The notes under the pieces were generated by a model. It was not told the DNA's origin. It did not search any database and saw only the letters and a program-made list of their open reading frames with translations. From positions 1 to 28,252 of the forward strand of contig JALOCA010000043.1 in the NCBI GenBank assembly GCA_023227965.1: a DNA stretch of 28,252 nt, read 5' to 3'. Below are positions 7,955 through 17,328 of this stretch, one piece after another. Made by a program: the position numbers and the translations under genes. This DNA comes from Lentimicrobiaceae bacterium (GTDB lineage: Bacteria > Bacteroidota > Bacteroidia > Bacteroidales > JALOCA01). Positions within the stretch are counted from its first letter, which is position 1, and each line of letters opens with the position of its first letter.

Positions 7955-9664
7955 ATGAAAAAAAGTTTACTGCTACTGAATGTATTTTTTCTTATCAACA
8001 TCGCTAAATCTCAGTCTTTTATTGATATTAAAGCCCCGCTTACCCCTACTTTTAATTCAGCAGTTAACTGGGCTGACTTCGATTTGGATGGCGATCTGGA
8101 CGCATTGGTTACCGGTGAAAATTATAATGGAAAAACAAAAAATATAGTAACCCGTATTTACGAAAACAAACGCAACGATCACTTTGTTTCATTGAAAATC
8201 AACTTGATGCCTGTAACACGCGGTGCTTCCGACTGGGGCGATTACGATAACGACGGAGATATGGACCTGCTGCTCACTGGCGAAACCACTGGTGGCAAAG
8301 TGTATGCTAAAATTTATGCCAACCATCGTTCAGGCAGATTTTACGATACAAAAATCCCTCTCGAAGGTATAGCCGACGGTTCTGCACTTTGGGTTGACAT
8401 AAACAACGATGGCTGGCTCGACATCATCCTCTCCGGATTAAATGTAAAGGGCATTCCCACAATTAAAGTGTATCGAAACGAGGGAAAAAATTGTTTTACT
8501 GAAGTTTATACCACTTTATTGCCCGTTTTTTATGGAAAAATTGCCGTTGCCGATTACGACCGCGACGGAGATATGGACCTGCTCTGCTGCGGAAAAACCA
8601 ATAAAAATGCCGTAATTTCCAAAGTTTTCCGAAACGATGGCACTTTCCGTTTCACCGACATCAATGCCAATCTTACGCCTGTATTCCAGGCAGCGTGCGA
8701 CTGGGGTGATTATGATCGCGATGGTAACCCTGACATTGCACTTTGCGGACAAACGGCTTCAAGAACTCTTGTTACCAAAGTATATAAAAATACAGGCAAC
8801 AATAAATTCACCGATACAAAATCCGTTTTGCCTCCTGTTCGCTCAGGATCAATCTGCTGGGGCGACTGTGATATGGATGGCGATGCCGACCTGCTTATTA
8901 CCGGTGATGCCGGGAATAACAACATTATCAGCGCAGTATATATAAACAACGGAAACAAAGGATTTTACATCAGCAAATCGAAACTGCACGGAGTTTACCT
9001 TAGCGATGCACGCTGGGGCAACTACGACAATGACACCGACCTCGACATTTTGCTGGCAGGCTTGGATAAATATTATAACCCTGTTACTAAAATTTATAAA
9101 AATCAAATCCGCTCAAAACCGGCTTCCGGTTGTCGTCCGGAAGTAAAAGCTCCTGTTACAAAAATTGTTACACCCCAAAATTTCTGGATTTCCAACTACG
9201 AGGTACCCGAAAAAAAGAAACCAGCCTGGTTTGTGGTTTGGGCTACCTGCTATTGTTTCCCCGATTCGGTGTTTAAATTTGATACCACTTACAACAATAA
9301 GCTTAATGCCTTTGTAAGCAATGTTTTTTTTGTTAAACCCGATTCGTACAGTTTGCACGAAACCTACAATGGCATGATTTTGATAGATTTGAAGAACTGG
9401 AGTGCCATTGATCAGGGGTATCGCTCGGTAGGGTTTACAACCGAAAAGGAAGCCAACAAACTCAGGGACTTCCTGATTAACGATTATTTAGAAAATGGAT
9501 TTACATTGCACGACATTGTGTTCACGGCAAAAGATATCGAAAAAATCAAGTGGTATCCGGGTTCAATTGTTAAACTTGAAGAAGACAGAGCCAATTGGGA
9601 TATACCATGGTCAAACGAGTATATGAACAAGGAAATTGACAAAATATCCCTTCCGACACAATAA
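7955..9664 (+). CDS. Secreted FG-GAP/VCBS repeat (beta-propeller) protein with unrecognised C-terminal domain
   Basis: I prefer the ATG at 7955, which begins the signal peptide MKKSLLLLNVFFLINIAKSQ after an AGAGAG; an in-frame ATG at 7934 is the alternative. The product is about 569 aa. Seven repeats of about 50 aa (residues about 30-370) each carry a Ca-binding loop: DLDGDLD, DNDGDMD, NNDGWLD, DRDGDMD, DRDGNPD, DMDGDAD, DNDTDLD. Seven is the usual number for a closed propeller. After residue about 385 comes a segment of about 190 aa (FWISNYEVPEKKKPAWFVVW...EKEANKLRDFLINDYLENGF) that I do not recognise. I see no standard T9SS sorting domain, so export beyond the signal peptide is unclear. The role is probably extracellular binding. 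Confidence 0.85.
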   Translation: MKKSLLLLNVFFLINIAKSQSFIDIKAPLTPTFNSAVNWADFDLDGDLDALVTGENYNGKTKNIVTRIYENKRNDHFVSLKINLMPVTRGASDWGDYDNDGDMDLLLTGETTGGKVYAKIYANHRSGRFYDTKIPLEGIADGSALWVDINNDGWLDIILSGLNVKGIPTIKVYRNEGKNCFTEVYTTLLPVFYGKIAVADYDRDGDMDLLCCGKTNKNAVISKVFRNDGTFRFTDINANLTPVFQAACDWGDYDRDGNPDIALCGQTASRTLVTKVYKNTGNNKFTDTKSVLPPVRSGSICWGDCDMDGDADLLITGDAGNNNIISAVYINNGNKGFYISKSKLHGVYLSDARWGNYDNDTDLDILLAGLDKYYNPVTKIYKNQIRSKPASGCRPEVKAPVTKIVTPQNFWISNYEVPEKKKPAWFVVWATCYCFPDSVFKFDTTYNNKLNAFVSNVFFVKPDSYSLHETYNGMILIDLKNWSAIDQGYRSVGFTTEKEANKLRDFLINDYLENGFTLHDIVFTAKDIEKIKWYPGSIVKLEEDRANWDIPWSNEYMNKEIDKISLPTQ

Positions 9665-9678
9665 AAATCCTTTTAAAT

Positions 9679-9703
9679 CAGAAAAATCACGTATGATTTT
9701 CTG
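9679..9703. terminator. Probable bidirectional terminator between convergent genes
   Basis: CAGAAAAATCA (9679-9689) pairs with TGATTTTCTG (9694-9703) across CGTA, with one bulged A. It sits between the stop codons of the FG-GAP gene (+) and the ABC ATPase gene (-). The stem is A/T-rich and the flanking T-runs are imperfect on both strands. Confidence 0.5.
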
Positions 9704-9707
9704 TTGG

Positions 9708-10331
9708 TTATCTTTTATAATCTTCCACCTCAATAAAATGTTTACAGATACGGTATTCCTCATCATGCCGGTTTGAACAAATAACCGTTAAACGTTGCCA
9801 GTCGTTTTCTTGGAGCAGTTGCTGATACCAAGCAATTCCTTCATCATCTAAATTAGTAACAGGTTCGTCCAACAGCAGCAAGGATGTTTCACTCAAAATA
9901 GCAAGGGCAAGTTTAAGGCGTTGTTTCATTCCCGAAGAGTAGTTTCGTACTGGTTTGTTTAAAGTAAATTTAGCACCCAGTAAACTTTGTATCTGTTTAT
10001 TACTTTTATTATCCCTAATGGATTTGAACCTGCGGTGAAAGTCGAGGTGCTGCGAAAGGGTAAATTCTTCGATGAGTTCCTGGTAAGGAGCTGCCAATGA
10101 CAAAAAACGGAATATTTTATCCGGTGGAATGACTTTCCCATCCTTAAAATAGTGAAGGGTACCTTGGCTCTGCTGAATTTTACCGGCTATTACCTGCATC
10201 AGTGTGGACTTTCCCGAACCGTTGCTTCCCACAATGGCATACGACTGACCGCTTTCAAGGCTAAGGTTGATATTGCTAAAAATCCAGTCGTCGTTGAATC
10301 GCTTGCCTATATTTTCGAGCTGGATTTGCAT
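9708..10331 (-). CDS. ABC transporter ATP-binding protein (about 207 aa)
   Basis: Complete nucleotide-binding domain: Walker A GSNGSGKST (residues 35-43), Q-loop Q84, signature YSSGM (131-135), Walker B LLLLDEP (151-157; D155, E156), D-loop TNLD and H-loop H189. At 207 aa it is a stand-alone ATPase, short like CcmA/heme-exporter type subunits. No permease gene is adjacent in the window, so the substrate is unknown. It starts at an ATG 137 bp downstream of lpxA on the same strand and may be a separate transcript. Confidence 0.85.
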   Translation of the reverse strand: MQIQLENIGKRFNDDWIFSNINLSLESGQSYAIVGSNGSGKSTLMQVIAGKIQQSQGTLHYFKDGKVIPPDKIFRFLSLAAPYQELIEEFTLSQHLDFHRRFKSIRDNKSNKQIQSLLGAKFTLNKPVRNYSSGMKQRLKLALAILSETSLLLLDEPVTNLDDEGIAWYQQLLQENDWQRLTVICSNRHDEEYRICKHFIEVEDYKR

Positions 10332-10468
10332 GAAAATGTAAAGTTTACAATTTGTGTTTACAATTTAAGGTTGCAAAAAAACCATTAAAATTAGCACTGC
10401 TTGTCTTCTTTGCGAGATTGGCTAATTAACACATTATATTTTCCCATTAAAGTCCATCGGTTCTTAAC

Positions 10469-11260
10469 TTACTCTCCGCGTCCTTTTGAGTAGCCCTTCA
10501 TTATGCCACGGCTCGAATTACCAACAAAAGAAATAATTTCATCCCGTTCGGAGGTAGCCGGCATCTCGCGTTCAATCGTATCACATGCCTGGCTAACATT
10601 AAGTCCTTTAAGAAAAATATAACGGTACAAATCCTGTATTTCGTTAATTTTTTCAGTGGTAAAGCCTCTGCGTCGTAAGCCAATGGAATTAATGCCAGCG
10701 TAAGAAAGAGGTTCACGGGCAGCTTTTGTGTAAGGAGGCACATCCTTACGAACCAATGAACCACCGGATATCATTGAATGGGCTCCTATATTCACAAACT
10801 GGTGTATAGCCGACAGTCCCCCTATGATTGCCCAATCGTCCACATTGATATGTCCGGCTAATGTAACTGCATTGGCGAGAATGCAGTTATTGCCAATCAC
10901 ACAATCGTGGGCAATATGTACATATGCCATTATTAAGCAGTTATCTCCTACTACTGTTTCCCAATTGGCTTTTGTAGCCCGGTTTATGGTTACGAATTCA
11001 CGGATGGTGGTATTATTTCCGATGCGAACAATAGTTTCTTCCCCATCAAATTTAAGGTCTTGCGGAATAGCGGCGATTACGGCACCGGGATAAATTTTTA
11101 CATTTTTCCCGATACGGGCGCCTTCCATAATGGTTACGTTGGAGCCAATCCAGCTTCCTTCTGCAATTTCTACATTTTGTTCGATATTGACAAAGGGTTC
11201 GATTACTACATTTTTAGCAATCTTTGCCTGGGGATGTACGTAGGCTAATGGTTGATTCAT
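10469..11260 (-). CDS. lpxA: UDP-N-acetylglucosamine O-acyltransferase (lipid A step 1)
   Basis: 263 aa, the normal length. The N-terminal about 190 residues are hexapeptide repeats of a left-handed beta-helix (IGSNVTIMEGARIGKNVKI), with the conserved VHIAHDC block; H118 aligns with the catalytic His125 of E. coli. Further family blocks are QDLKF, GHINVDDWAIIGG, AIHQFVNIGAH and DVPPYTKA, then a helical C-terminus (RRRGFTTEKI). It transfers a 3-hydroxyacyl chain from ACP to UDP-GlcNAc in the cytoplasm. It lies 11 bp or so after lpxC-fabZ, the last lipid A gene of a lpxD, lpxC-fabZ, lpxA operon. Acyl-chain length preference cannot be judged here. Confidence 0.97.
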   Translation of the reverse strand: MNQPLAYVHPQAKIAKNVVIEPFVNIEQNVEIAEGSWIGSNVTIMEGARIGKNVKIYPGAVIAAIPQDLKFDGEETIVRIGNNTTIREFVTINRATKANWETVVGDNCLIMAYVHIAHDCVIGNNCILANAVTLAGHINVDDWAIIGGLSAIHQFVNIGAHSMISGGSLVRKDVPPYTKAAREPLSYAGINSIGLRRRGFTTEKINEIQDLYRYIFLKGLNVSQACDTIEREMPATSERDEIISFVGNSSRGIMKGYSKGRGE

Positions 11261-11271
11261 AAATTGTTATA

Positions 11272-12666
11272 TTATTTTTTTCTTGCAATCTGGGCAAGCA
11301 TTTCTGCTTCCATTACTATTTTATTGCCTACATAGGCTGTGCCTTTCATATGGCATATTCCTCTTCGTATAGGGGTTACAAGGTGCATGTCGAAAACCAC
11401 GGTATCGCCGGGCACTACTTTATGACGAAAACGCACATCACTGATTTTCATAAAAAGTGTGATATAGTTTTCAGGATCAGGAACAGTATTAAGCACCAAG
11501 ATTCCTCCGGTTTGCGCCATAGCCTCTATCTGAAGTACGCCGGGCATAACAGGTTCGTCAGGAAAATGTCCTACAAAAAAACTTTCGTTCATTGTAACGT
11601 TTTTCACCCCAATAACATGACTATCGCTCATTTCCATTATTTTATCAATAAAAAGAAACGGAGGACGATGAGGTAATAACTTTTTTATGCCATTAATGTC
11701 GAACAGAGGAGGCTTATTAAGGTCGAAACGGGGTACCTTGGGTGTTTTCAAATCTTCACGAAGGTGCTGACGGATAATTTTAGCAAATTCAACGTTGGTA
11801 CTATGTCCGGGACGGGTTGCGTAAATATGTCCTTTCATTGGCATGCCTACCAGGGCAAGATCGCCTATCACGTCAAGTAATTTATGGCGGGCAGGTTCGT
11901 TGTTGAACCGCAGTTCGATATTGTTGAGTATGCCTTCTTTCAGTACTTCCACGCGGGGTTTATTGAAGAAAGTAGCCAGCCGGTCGAGTTCTTTCTGACT
12001 GATTATACGGTTTACAAAAACAATGGCATTGTTCAAATCTCCACCTTTGATAAGATTATTCTGAATAAGATATTCCAGTTCGTGTAAGAATACAAAGGTA
12101 CGGCAAGGGGCAATCTGTGTTGAAAAATCAATAATACTGTTCAAACTAGCATTTTGTGTGCCTAATACGCTGGAAGCATAGTCAATCATCACCGAAAGGC
12201 GGTAATCTTCGCAGGGGACGGCTAGCATCTCCACTTTTTTTTCTACATTGGAATAGCTGATGTTGGATGTTATTTCAAAATATTCTCTTTCGATATTTTG
12301 TTCAACAATACCTGCTTTTTCGAGGGCTTCAATATAAAAGCGGGCACTTCCGTCGAGGATGGGTGTTTCTTCGCCATCGAGTTCTATCAGGGCATTGTCA
12401 ATTCCTAATCCCACCAGGGCAGCAAGCGCATGCTCAATGGTCATTACATGAACATCATTAAACTTTAAAGTAGTTCCCCGGGATGTATCAACCACGTATT
12501 CGGCAAGAGCTTCTATAATAGGCTCACCTTCAAGGTCAATCCGTTTAAATTTGTAGCCATGATTTTCGTGGGCAGGAACAAATGTAAGTGTTACTTCTTT
12601 CCCTGTATGCAATCCGGCACCTTTTACCGATACTGGATTTTTAATGGTTCGTTGTTTAGGGTTCAT
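11272..12666 (-). CDS. lpxC-fabZ: Bifunctional UDP-3-O-acyl-GlcNAc deacetylase / 3-hydroxyacyl-ACP dehydratase
   Basis: I use the ATG at 12666 (MNPKQRTIKNPVSVKG), giving 464 aa; seven more codons are open upstream only from a TTG. Residues 1-about 310 are LpxC: zinc ligands H79 (TIEHALAAL), H261 and D265 (ARHKLLDVIGDL), and the catalytic His of RPGH (H288). From about 320 follows FabZ: LLPHRPPFLFIDKI, then GHFPDEPVMPGVLQIEAMAQ with the catalytic His and Glu. The first activity commits UDP-GlcNAc to lipid A; the second dehydrates 3-hydroxyacyl-ACP, so one polypeptide holds two competing users of the 3-hydroxyacyl pool. The fusion is characteristic of Bacteroidota. It lies 69 bp downstream of lpxD. 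Confidence 0.97.
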   Translation of the reverse strand: MNPKQRTIKNPVSVKGAGLHTGKEVTLTFVPAHENHGYKFKRIDLEGEPIIEALAEYVVDTSRGTTLKFNDVHVMTIEHALAALVGLGIDNALIELDGEETPILDGSARFYIEALEKAGIVEQNIEREYFEITSNISYSNVEKKVEMLAVPCEDYRLSVMIDYASSVLGTQNASLNSIIDFSTQIAPCRTFVFLHELEYLIQNNLIKGGDLNNAIVFVNRIISQKELDRLATFFNKPRVEVLKEGILNNIELRFNNEPARHKLLDVIGDLALVGMPMKGHIYATRPGHSTNVEFAKIIRQHLREDLKTPKVPRFDLNKPPLFDINGIKKLLPHRPPFLFIDKIMEMSDSHVIGVKNVTMNESFFVGHFPDEPVMPGVLQIEAMAQTGGILVLNTVPDPENYITLFMKISDVRFRHKVVPGDTVVFDMHLVTPIRRGICHMKGTAYVGNKIVMEAEMLAQIARKK

Positions 12667-12735
12667 TGCATTAAATTCTGATCGCAAAAATATAAAAAAT
12701 ATTGGGCAGTAAGATTTTCTTTTATCTGGCTATTT

Positions 12736-13776
12736 TTATTTTTTTTCTTTCAGTTGCCTGATTTCCTTTTCAAGAGCTTGTATTCTTTCCGCCAGTTTTG
12801 GCAAATTACGATACAGTACTATGGATTTGCGGGCATTGCCTATATCATCGGCAGGTGAGCCCAGCACAATTTGTCCTTCTTTTGTTACATTGCCCGGCAC
12901 ACCCGATTGGGCACCAATTTTCACATTATTGGCAATGGTTATATGCCCGACAAAACCTACTTGCCCGGCAACCATACAATTGCTCCCTATTTTCGTAGAG
13001 CCGGAGATACCTGTTTGCGCGGCAATTACTGTATTTTCTCCAATCTCAACATTATGTGCAACCTGAATAAGATTATCCAGTTTCACACCGTTTCTTATCA
13101 AGGTTGACCCCAGCGTTGCACGATCAATAGTAGTATTTGCACCTATTTCCACGTTATTTTCTATAATAACATTTCCTATCTGTGGCACTTTTTTATAGTC
13201 GCTGCCTTCCTGGGGTGCAAAGCCAAAACCATCGGCACCGATAACTACCCCGGAATGCAATGTACAATGCTTCCCAATTATATTGTCGGAATAAATTTTT
13301 ACACTGGCAAAAATGGTTGTATTATCACCAATCTTAACATTATCACCAATATAACAGAGAGGGTAAATTTTTACATTTTCACCCAGTTCCACATTATTTC
13401 CTATCACACTGAATTCGCCAATATACACATTGTTACCCAGTTTTGTAGAAGCAGGTACATGTGCTTTTTCTGAAATTCCGGACTTGTTCAGTTGAATCTG
13501 GTTGTATAACTCGAGTAGGCGGGCAAAAGCTGCATAGGCATCTTCTACCCAAATTAAAGTGCAGGGCACCGGTTTCTCAGGCTTAAAATTACCATCTACA
13601 ATTACAATGGAAGAATGTGTATTGTAAATAAAGGGAGTATATTTTGCATTGGCTAAAAAGCTCAGCGACATAGGTTCTCCTTGTTCTATTTTAGCAAGCT
13701 TGCTTACCGAAATTTCGGCATTGCCTTCAATCTTCCCGTTTAAAAGTGTAGCTATTTCTTTGGCAGTAAATCTCAT
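12736..13776 (-). CDS. lpxD: UDP-3-O-acylglucosamine N-acyltransferase (lipid A step 3)
   Basis: 346 aa, the normal size. The N-terminal about 100 residues form the uridine-binding domain (LSFLANAKYTPFIYNTHSS). About 105-310 is the left-handed beta-helix of hexapeptide repeats, with GADGFGFAP and IQVAHNVEIG; H241 corresponds to the catalytic His239 of E. coli. The C-terminus is a charged helix (RIQALEKEIRQLKEKK). It adds the second 3-hydroxyacyl chain to the product of LpxC. First gene of the lipid A operon, 93 bp after the HD-domain gene on the same strand. Confidence 0.97.
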   Translation of the reverse strand: MRFTAKEIATLLNGKIEGNAEISVSKLAKIEQGEPMSLSFLANAKYTPFIYNTHSSIVIVDGNFKPEKPVPCTLIWVEDAYAAFARLLELYNQIQLNKSGISEKAHVPASTKLGNNVYIGEFSVIGNNVELGENVKIYPLCYIGDNVKIGDNTTIFASVKIYSDNIIGKHCTLHSGVVIGADGFGFAPQEGSDYKKVPQIGNVIIENNVEIGANTTIDRATLGSTLIRNGVKLDNLIQVAHNVEIGENTVIAAQTGISGSTKIGSNCMVAGQVGFVGHITIANNVKIGAQSGVPGNVTKEGQIVLGSPADDIGNARKSIVLYRNLPKLAERIQALEKEIRQLKEKK

Positions 13777-13805
13777 GTATGTATTTTAAAAAGCGGTGCA
13801 AGATA

Positions 13806-13813
13806 CAAAAATA
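13806..13813 (-). promoter_or_regulatory. Possible -7 element of the lpx operon
   Basis: TATTTTTG on the minus strand, 29 bp before the lpxD start, fits TAnnTTTG. The nearest TTTG upstream is 24 bp away, longer than the usual 19-21. Confidence 0.3.
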
Positions 13814-13869
13814 TTAATGTTCTATAATGAACTTTTCCAAAAATTCTGATAACATTTTTTACAGGTAAA

Positions 13870-15087
13870 TCACAATAATTCCCTGATTTCTTTAGGATAA
13901 CAAAGAAAATACTTGGTATCGGAAGGTTGAAGTGCCGAAATATTGAGTTGGTCAGTTGCCTGGGCTATGTCTTTCACTTCACCATTACGATACAGTAAAA
14001 GAATAGTGTCTTTCATCGGATTATATGCATTATTGGTTACACTTCCCGAATAAACAAAATAGTCTGAATCCGCAATATTTACATCCATTACACTGCATAT
14101 CTTCTTTCCGATTTTTTCAATATAATCTTTGTCGAAAGGACGGTTTTGCAACTCGATAGCAAAGAGATTCCGGTGGATAAGATGGCTACTAAGCAAGGAT
14201 AAAACAGGGTCGGAATGGAGAATCCACCCTTTTATGGCAGAAAGGATATCGCTGTCGTCGAGTTGGGCAAAAATACCAAGCATGTCGGGGTTGGAAATAA
14301 AATCCGGTTTCGTGATTCTCCGGCAGAGAAATGTCGCTAAAGCTGGGGAAACATTGAGTTTTTCACCGCTTTCGCAAAGTTGTCTTGCCCGGTGAAGGAT
14401 ATGAATGAGCATATTTTCGGCACTGAGTACCGTCTTGTGCAAATATACCTGCCAATACATCAGCCGCCTTGCCATGATAAATTTTTCGATGGAATAAATG
14501 CCTTTGGCTTCTACCATTAACCTGTCGTTATTCACGGTAAGCATCGCGATGATACGGTCGGTATTGATAACTCCTTCCGAGACCCCCGTAAAAAAACTGT
14601 CGCGTTTCAGGTAATCAAGGCGATCCATGTCTAATTGTCCTGAAACCAATTGGTGCAGAATCTTTTTATGGAAAGTATTGTTAAAAACAGACAAAGCCTG
14701 CGAAAGCGCCCCTGAGAATATTACATTCAACCGTTGTATATACATCTCCGAAAGGTCTTCGTGCGTAACATCAAATACCAGGCAATTTTCCGTTGCATGG
14801 CTGTAAGGTCCGTGCCCTATGTCGTGTAGCAATATAGCGAGGATAGCAGCTTCCGCCTCCTGCGGCGACAGGTTAAACCCTTTTAAACGTAATGTCTCCA
14901 CAGCCATGCCCATAAGGTGCATAGCCCCCAATGCATGTGAAAAACGTGTATGCAATGCCCCCGGATACACAAGACTTGTCATTCCCAACTGTTGTATCCT
15001 CCTGAGCCGTTGAAACCATGGATGTTCTATTACATCAAATACCAACTCATTAGGAATTGTAACAAACCCGTAAATGGGGTCGTTCAT
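13870..15087 (-). CDS. HD-domain phosphohydrolase (dGTPase/SAMHD1-like)
   Basis: The frame is open to 15231, but conserved sequence starts at the ATG at 15087 (MNDPIYGFVTIPNELV), giving 405 aa. HD-domain residues are visible in order: HTRFSHALGAMHLM (H46, H51), LLHDIGHGPYSHATE (H88, D89) and LDMDRLDYLKRDSFFTGV carrying the downstream Asp. These are the blocks of the metal-dependent dGTP triphosphohydrolase-like HD family; the actual nucleotide substrate is not known for this group. It is divergent from porX and upstream of lpxD on the same strand. The extra N-terminal 48 codons have a different, low-complexity composition and probably include the 5' UTR. Confidence 0.88.
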   Translation of the reverse strand: MNDPIYGFVTIPNELVFDVIEHPWFQRLRRIQQLGMTSLVYPGALHTRFSHALGAMHLMGMAVETLRLKGFNLSPQEAEAAILAILLHDIGHGPYSHATENCLVFDVTHEDLSEMYIQRLNVIFSGALSQALSVFNNTFHKKILHQLVSGQLDMDRLDYLKRDSFFTGVSEGVINTDRIIAMLTVNNDRLMVEAKGIYSIEKFIMARRLMYWQVYLHKTVLSAENMLIHILHRARQLCESGEKLNVSPALATFLCRRITKPDFISNPDMLGIFAQLDDSDILSAIKGWILHSDPVLSLLSSHLIHRNLFAIELQNRPFDKDYIEKIGKKICSVMDVNIADSDYFVYSGSVTNNAYNPMKDTILLLYRNGEVKDIAQATDQLNISALQPSDTKYFLCYPKEIRELL

Positions 15088-15173
15088 TATTTTTCGCTTA
15101 TTGATAAAACTTTGGTTCACCTGTATTGTTATTTTTGTATTCTGATTCCTGTTTTGGTTTTTTACAGATTGTG

Positions 15174-15181
15174 CAAAGTTA
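15174..15181 (-). promoter_or_regulatory. Possible -7 element in the porX/HD-gene divergent region
   Basis: TAACTTTG on the minus strand, 86 bp upstream of the chosen HD-gene start, fits TAnnTTTG. No -33 element is seen at proper spacing. A second match on the plus strand (TATTTTTG, 15130-15137) could serve porX but also lacks a correctly spaced -33. Confidence 0.25.
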
Positions 15182-15257
15182 AAAAAGTATAAAGTACGCC
15201 CCGTTGAACAATAAACCGAAGGAATTTTCATTAATGATGTAAAAATACAGTTAAATT

Positions 15258-16811
15258 ATGGAAAAAGTAAACATCCTTTGGGTTGACGATGAAATAGACT
15301 TGCTAAAGCCACACATTATCTTTTTACAACAAAAAGGATACGAGGTATTTACATCGAACAATGGGAACGACGTTCTAGAAATTCTGAAGACACAGCCTTT
15401 CGATATTGTTTTTTTAGACGAAAATATGCCCGGCTTGTCGGGTATTGAAACCCTGGCACTTATCAAGGCAAATTCTCCGCATCTCCCGGTAGTGATGATT
15501 ACAAAAAGCGAAGAAGAAAGTATTATGGAAGATGCTATAGGGTCAAACATAGCCGACTATCTGATCAAACCAGTGAATCCCAACCAGATAATATTATGTT
15601 TGAAAAAAAATCTGGAAAATAAAAAAATTATTAGCGAAAAAACCACCATAGCTTACCAGCAGGAATTCCGGAACATTGGCATGGAAATCACCAATAAGCT
15701 CACGCATAGAGAATGGGTTGATGTTTATAAAAAACTCACAATGTGGGAGTTGAAATTACAACAATCGCAGGACGACAGCATAAGCGAAGTATTGAAATTA
15801 CAGAAAAACGAAGCCAACCAGGTTTTTTCTAAATTTATTGAAAACAACTACCTCCAATGGCTAAAGGGAACTTCCGCCGACCGTCCCGTGCTTTCACACA
15901 CCTTAATCCGCGAAAAAGTATTCCCACTACTTAACAGCAATACTGCGCTGTTTATGATCGTGATTGACAACCTGCGCTACGACCAGTGGAAAGTTTTGCA
16001 ACCTATCCTCGAAGAATATTACCGGGTAGAAAACGATGAAATATATTACAGTATCCTTCCTACTGTTACTCAATATGCCCGCAATGCCATGTTTGCCGGA
16101 TTACTGCCCGCAGAGATTGAAAAAAAGTATCCCCAATACTGGATGGAAGAAGGTGAAGAAGGCACCAAAAATCAATACGAAAGCGAACTGTTATCGGAAT
16201 TGCTGAAACGGTTCGGGAAAGACATCAAATATTCCTATACAAAAATATTAAATCTGAACTCTGGCAGAAAGCTGGTAGAATCGCTATCTAATCTATTGGT
16301 AAACAAATTCAATGTGATAGTTTACAATTTTGTGGACATGCTTTCGCATGCCCGCACCGAGATGGAAGTGATTCGTGAGCTTGCCGACGACGAACCGGCT
16401 TATCGTTCGCTCACCCTTTCCTGGTTTAACCACTCCCCACTTTTCGAAATTCTGCGCTACCTGGCAGAAAAAAAGATTAATGTGGTGATTACCACCGATC
16501 ATGGGTCAGTACGGGTAAACAACCCTGTAAAAATCATCGGAGATAAAAACACCAATACCAATCTCCGCTACAAAACCGGACGCAGCCTGAATTATAATCC
16601 CAGAGAAGTGTTTGAAGTGAGGGATCCTTACCAGGCTTATCTTCCGAAAACCAATGTGAGTTCGGCTTATGCATTTTGCCGTCGCAACGACTATTTTGCC
16701 TATCCCAATAATTACAATTACTTTGTGAATTATTACCGCAACACTTTTCAGCATGGAGGAATTTCCATCGAAGAAATGTTGATCCCATTTATTACGCTAA
16801 AACCCAAATAA
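15258..16811 (+). CDS. porX: PorX-type response regulator with PglZ domain (T9SS control)
   Basis: 517 aa. Residues 1-about 120 are a CheY-like receiver: acidic pair D10/D11, phosphoacceptor D54 in FLDENMPG, and K in LIKPVNP. A helical linker follows, then from about 200 an alkaline-phosphatase-superfamily PglZ domain (IVIDNLRYDQW, ILPTVTQYARNAMFAG, VYNFVDMLSHARTEM, VITTDHGS). This receiver-PglZ architecture is that of PorX, which with the histidine kinase PorY controls type IX secretion genes and has zinc-dependent phosphodiesterase activity in studied species. PorY is not in the window. It starts at an ATG and leads an operon with tsaE (48-bp gap) and the ald-like gene. Confidence 0.95.
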   Translation: MEKVNILWVDDEIDLLKPHIIFLQQKGYEVFTSNNGNDVLEILKTQPFDIVFLDENMPGLSGIETLALIKANSPHLPVVMITKSEEESIMEDAIGSNIADYLIKPVNPNQIILCLKKNLENKKIISEKTTIAYQQEFRNIGMEITNKLTHREWVDVYKKLTMWELKLQQSQDDSISEVLKLQKNEANQVFSKFIENNYLQWLKGTSADRPVLSHTLIREKVFPLLNSNTALFMIVIDNLRYDQWKVLQPILEEYYRVENDEIYYSILPTVTQYARNAMFAGLLPAEIEKKYPQYWMEEGEEGTKNQYESELLSELLKRFGKDIKYSYTKILNLNSGRKLVESLSNLLVNKFNVIVYNFVDMLSHARTEMEVIRELADDEPAYRSLTLSWFNHSPLFEILRYLAEKKINVVITTDHGSVRVNNPVKIIGDKNTNTNLRYKTGRSLNYNPREVFEVRDPYQAYLPKTNVSSAYAFCRRNDYFAYPNNYNYFVNYYRNTFQHGGISIEEMLIPFITLKPK

Positions 16812-16859
16812 ATACAAAACAAATAGTTTATTTGCCTATAAATTGTACAACACATTACA

Positions 16860-17273
16860 ATGAAAATTATCTGCAAAACTCCTGATGACCTGCTACCGGC
16901 AGCACATGTTTTATTGGAAACATTTCCGCAAAACAGAGTTTTTGCTTTTCAGGGTGAAATGGGAGCCGGAAAAACGACCTTTATCAAAATCATTTGCCAC
17001 CTGCTGGGCTCGGACGAAGTGGTAAACAGCCCAACATTTTCCATTATCAATGAATATTTTACAAGTGAAGGGACAAGCCTGTTTCATTTTGATTTTTACA
17101 GATTGAAAAAACAGGAAGAAGCTGTTGATATGGGTGTAGAGGAATATCTGTACAGCGGAGCATATTGTTTTATCGAATGGCCGGAAAAAATTCACTCCCT
17201 GTTGCCGGCAAATATCGTAAAAGTTGAAATCAAGGTTGATGAAATCCACAAAAACAGGCTAATCATTTTTTAA
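16860..17273 (+). CDS. tsaE: tRNA threonylcarbamoyladenosine biosynthesis ATPase
   Basis: 137 aa, usual length. Walker A GEMGAGKTT at residues 32-40, then SPTFSIINEY, LFHFDFYRL and FIEWPEKI, the family's ordered motifs. TsaE is the ATPase that supports TsaB-TsaC-TsaD in making t6A37 on ANN-decoding tRNAs, including AGA-reading tRNA-Arg. Second gene of the porX operon, 55 bp before the ald-like gene. Confidence 0.95.
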   Translation: MKIICKTPDDLLPAAHVLLETFPQNRVFAFQGEMGAGKTTFIKIICHLLGSDEVVNSPTFSIINEYFTSEGTSLFHFDFYRLKKQEEAVDMGVEEYLYSGAYCFIEWPEKIHSLLPANIVKVEIKVDEIHKNRLIIF

Positions 17274-17328
17274 ATAATAAAAATTTGTAATTTTAGACGC
17301 TGCTAACCCGAATAAAAACACCGTTGCC

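Noticed and set aside
15088..15231. Longer HD-domain protein starting at 15231
   Set aside because: The extra 48 codons lack family similarity and overlap the divergent promoter region with porX.
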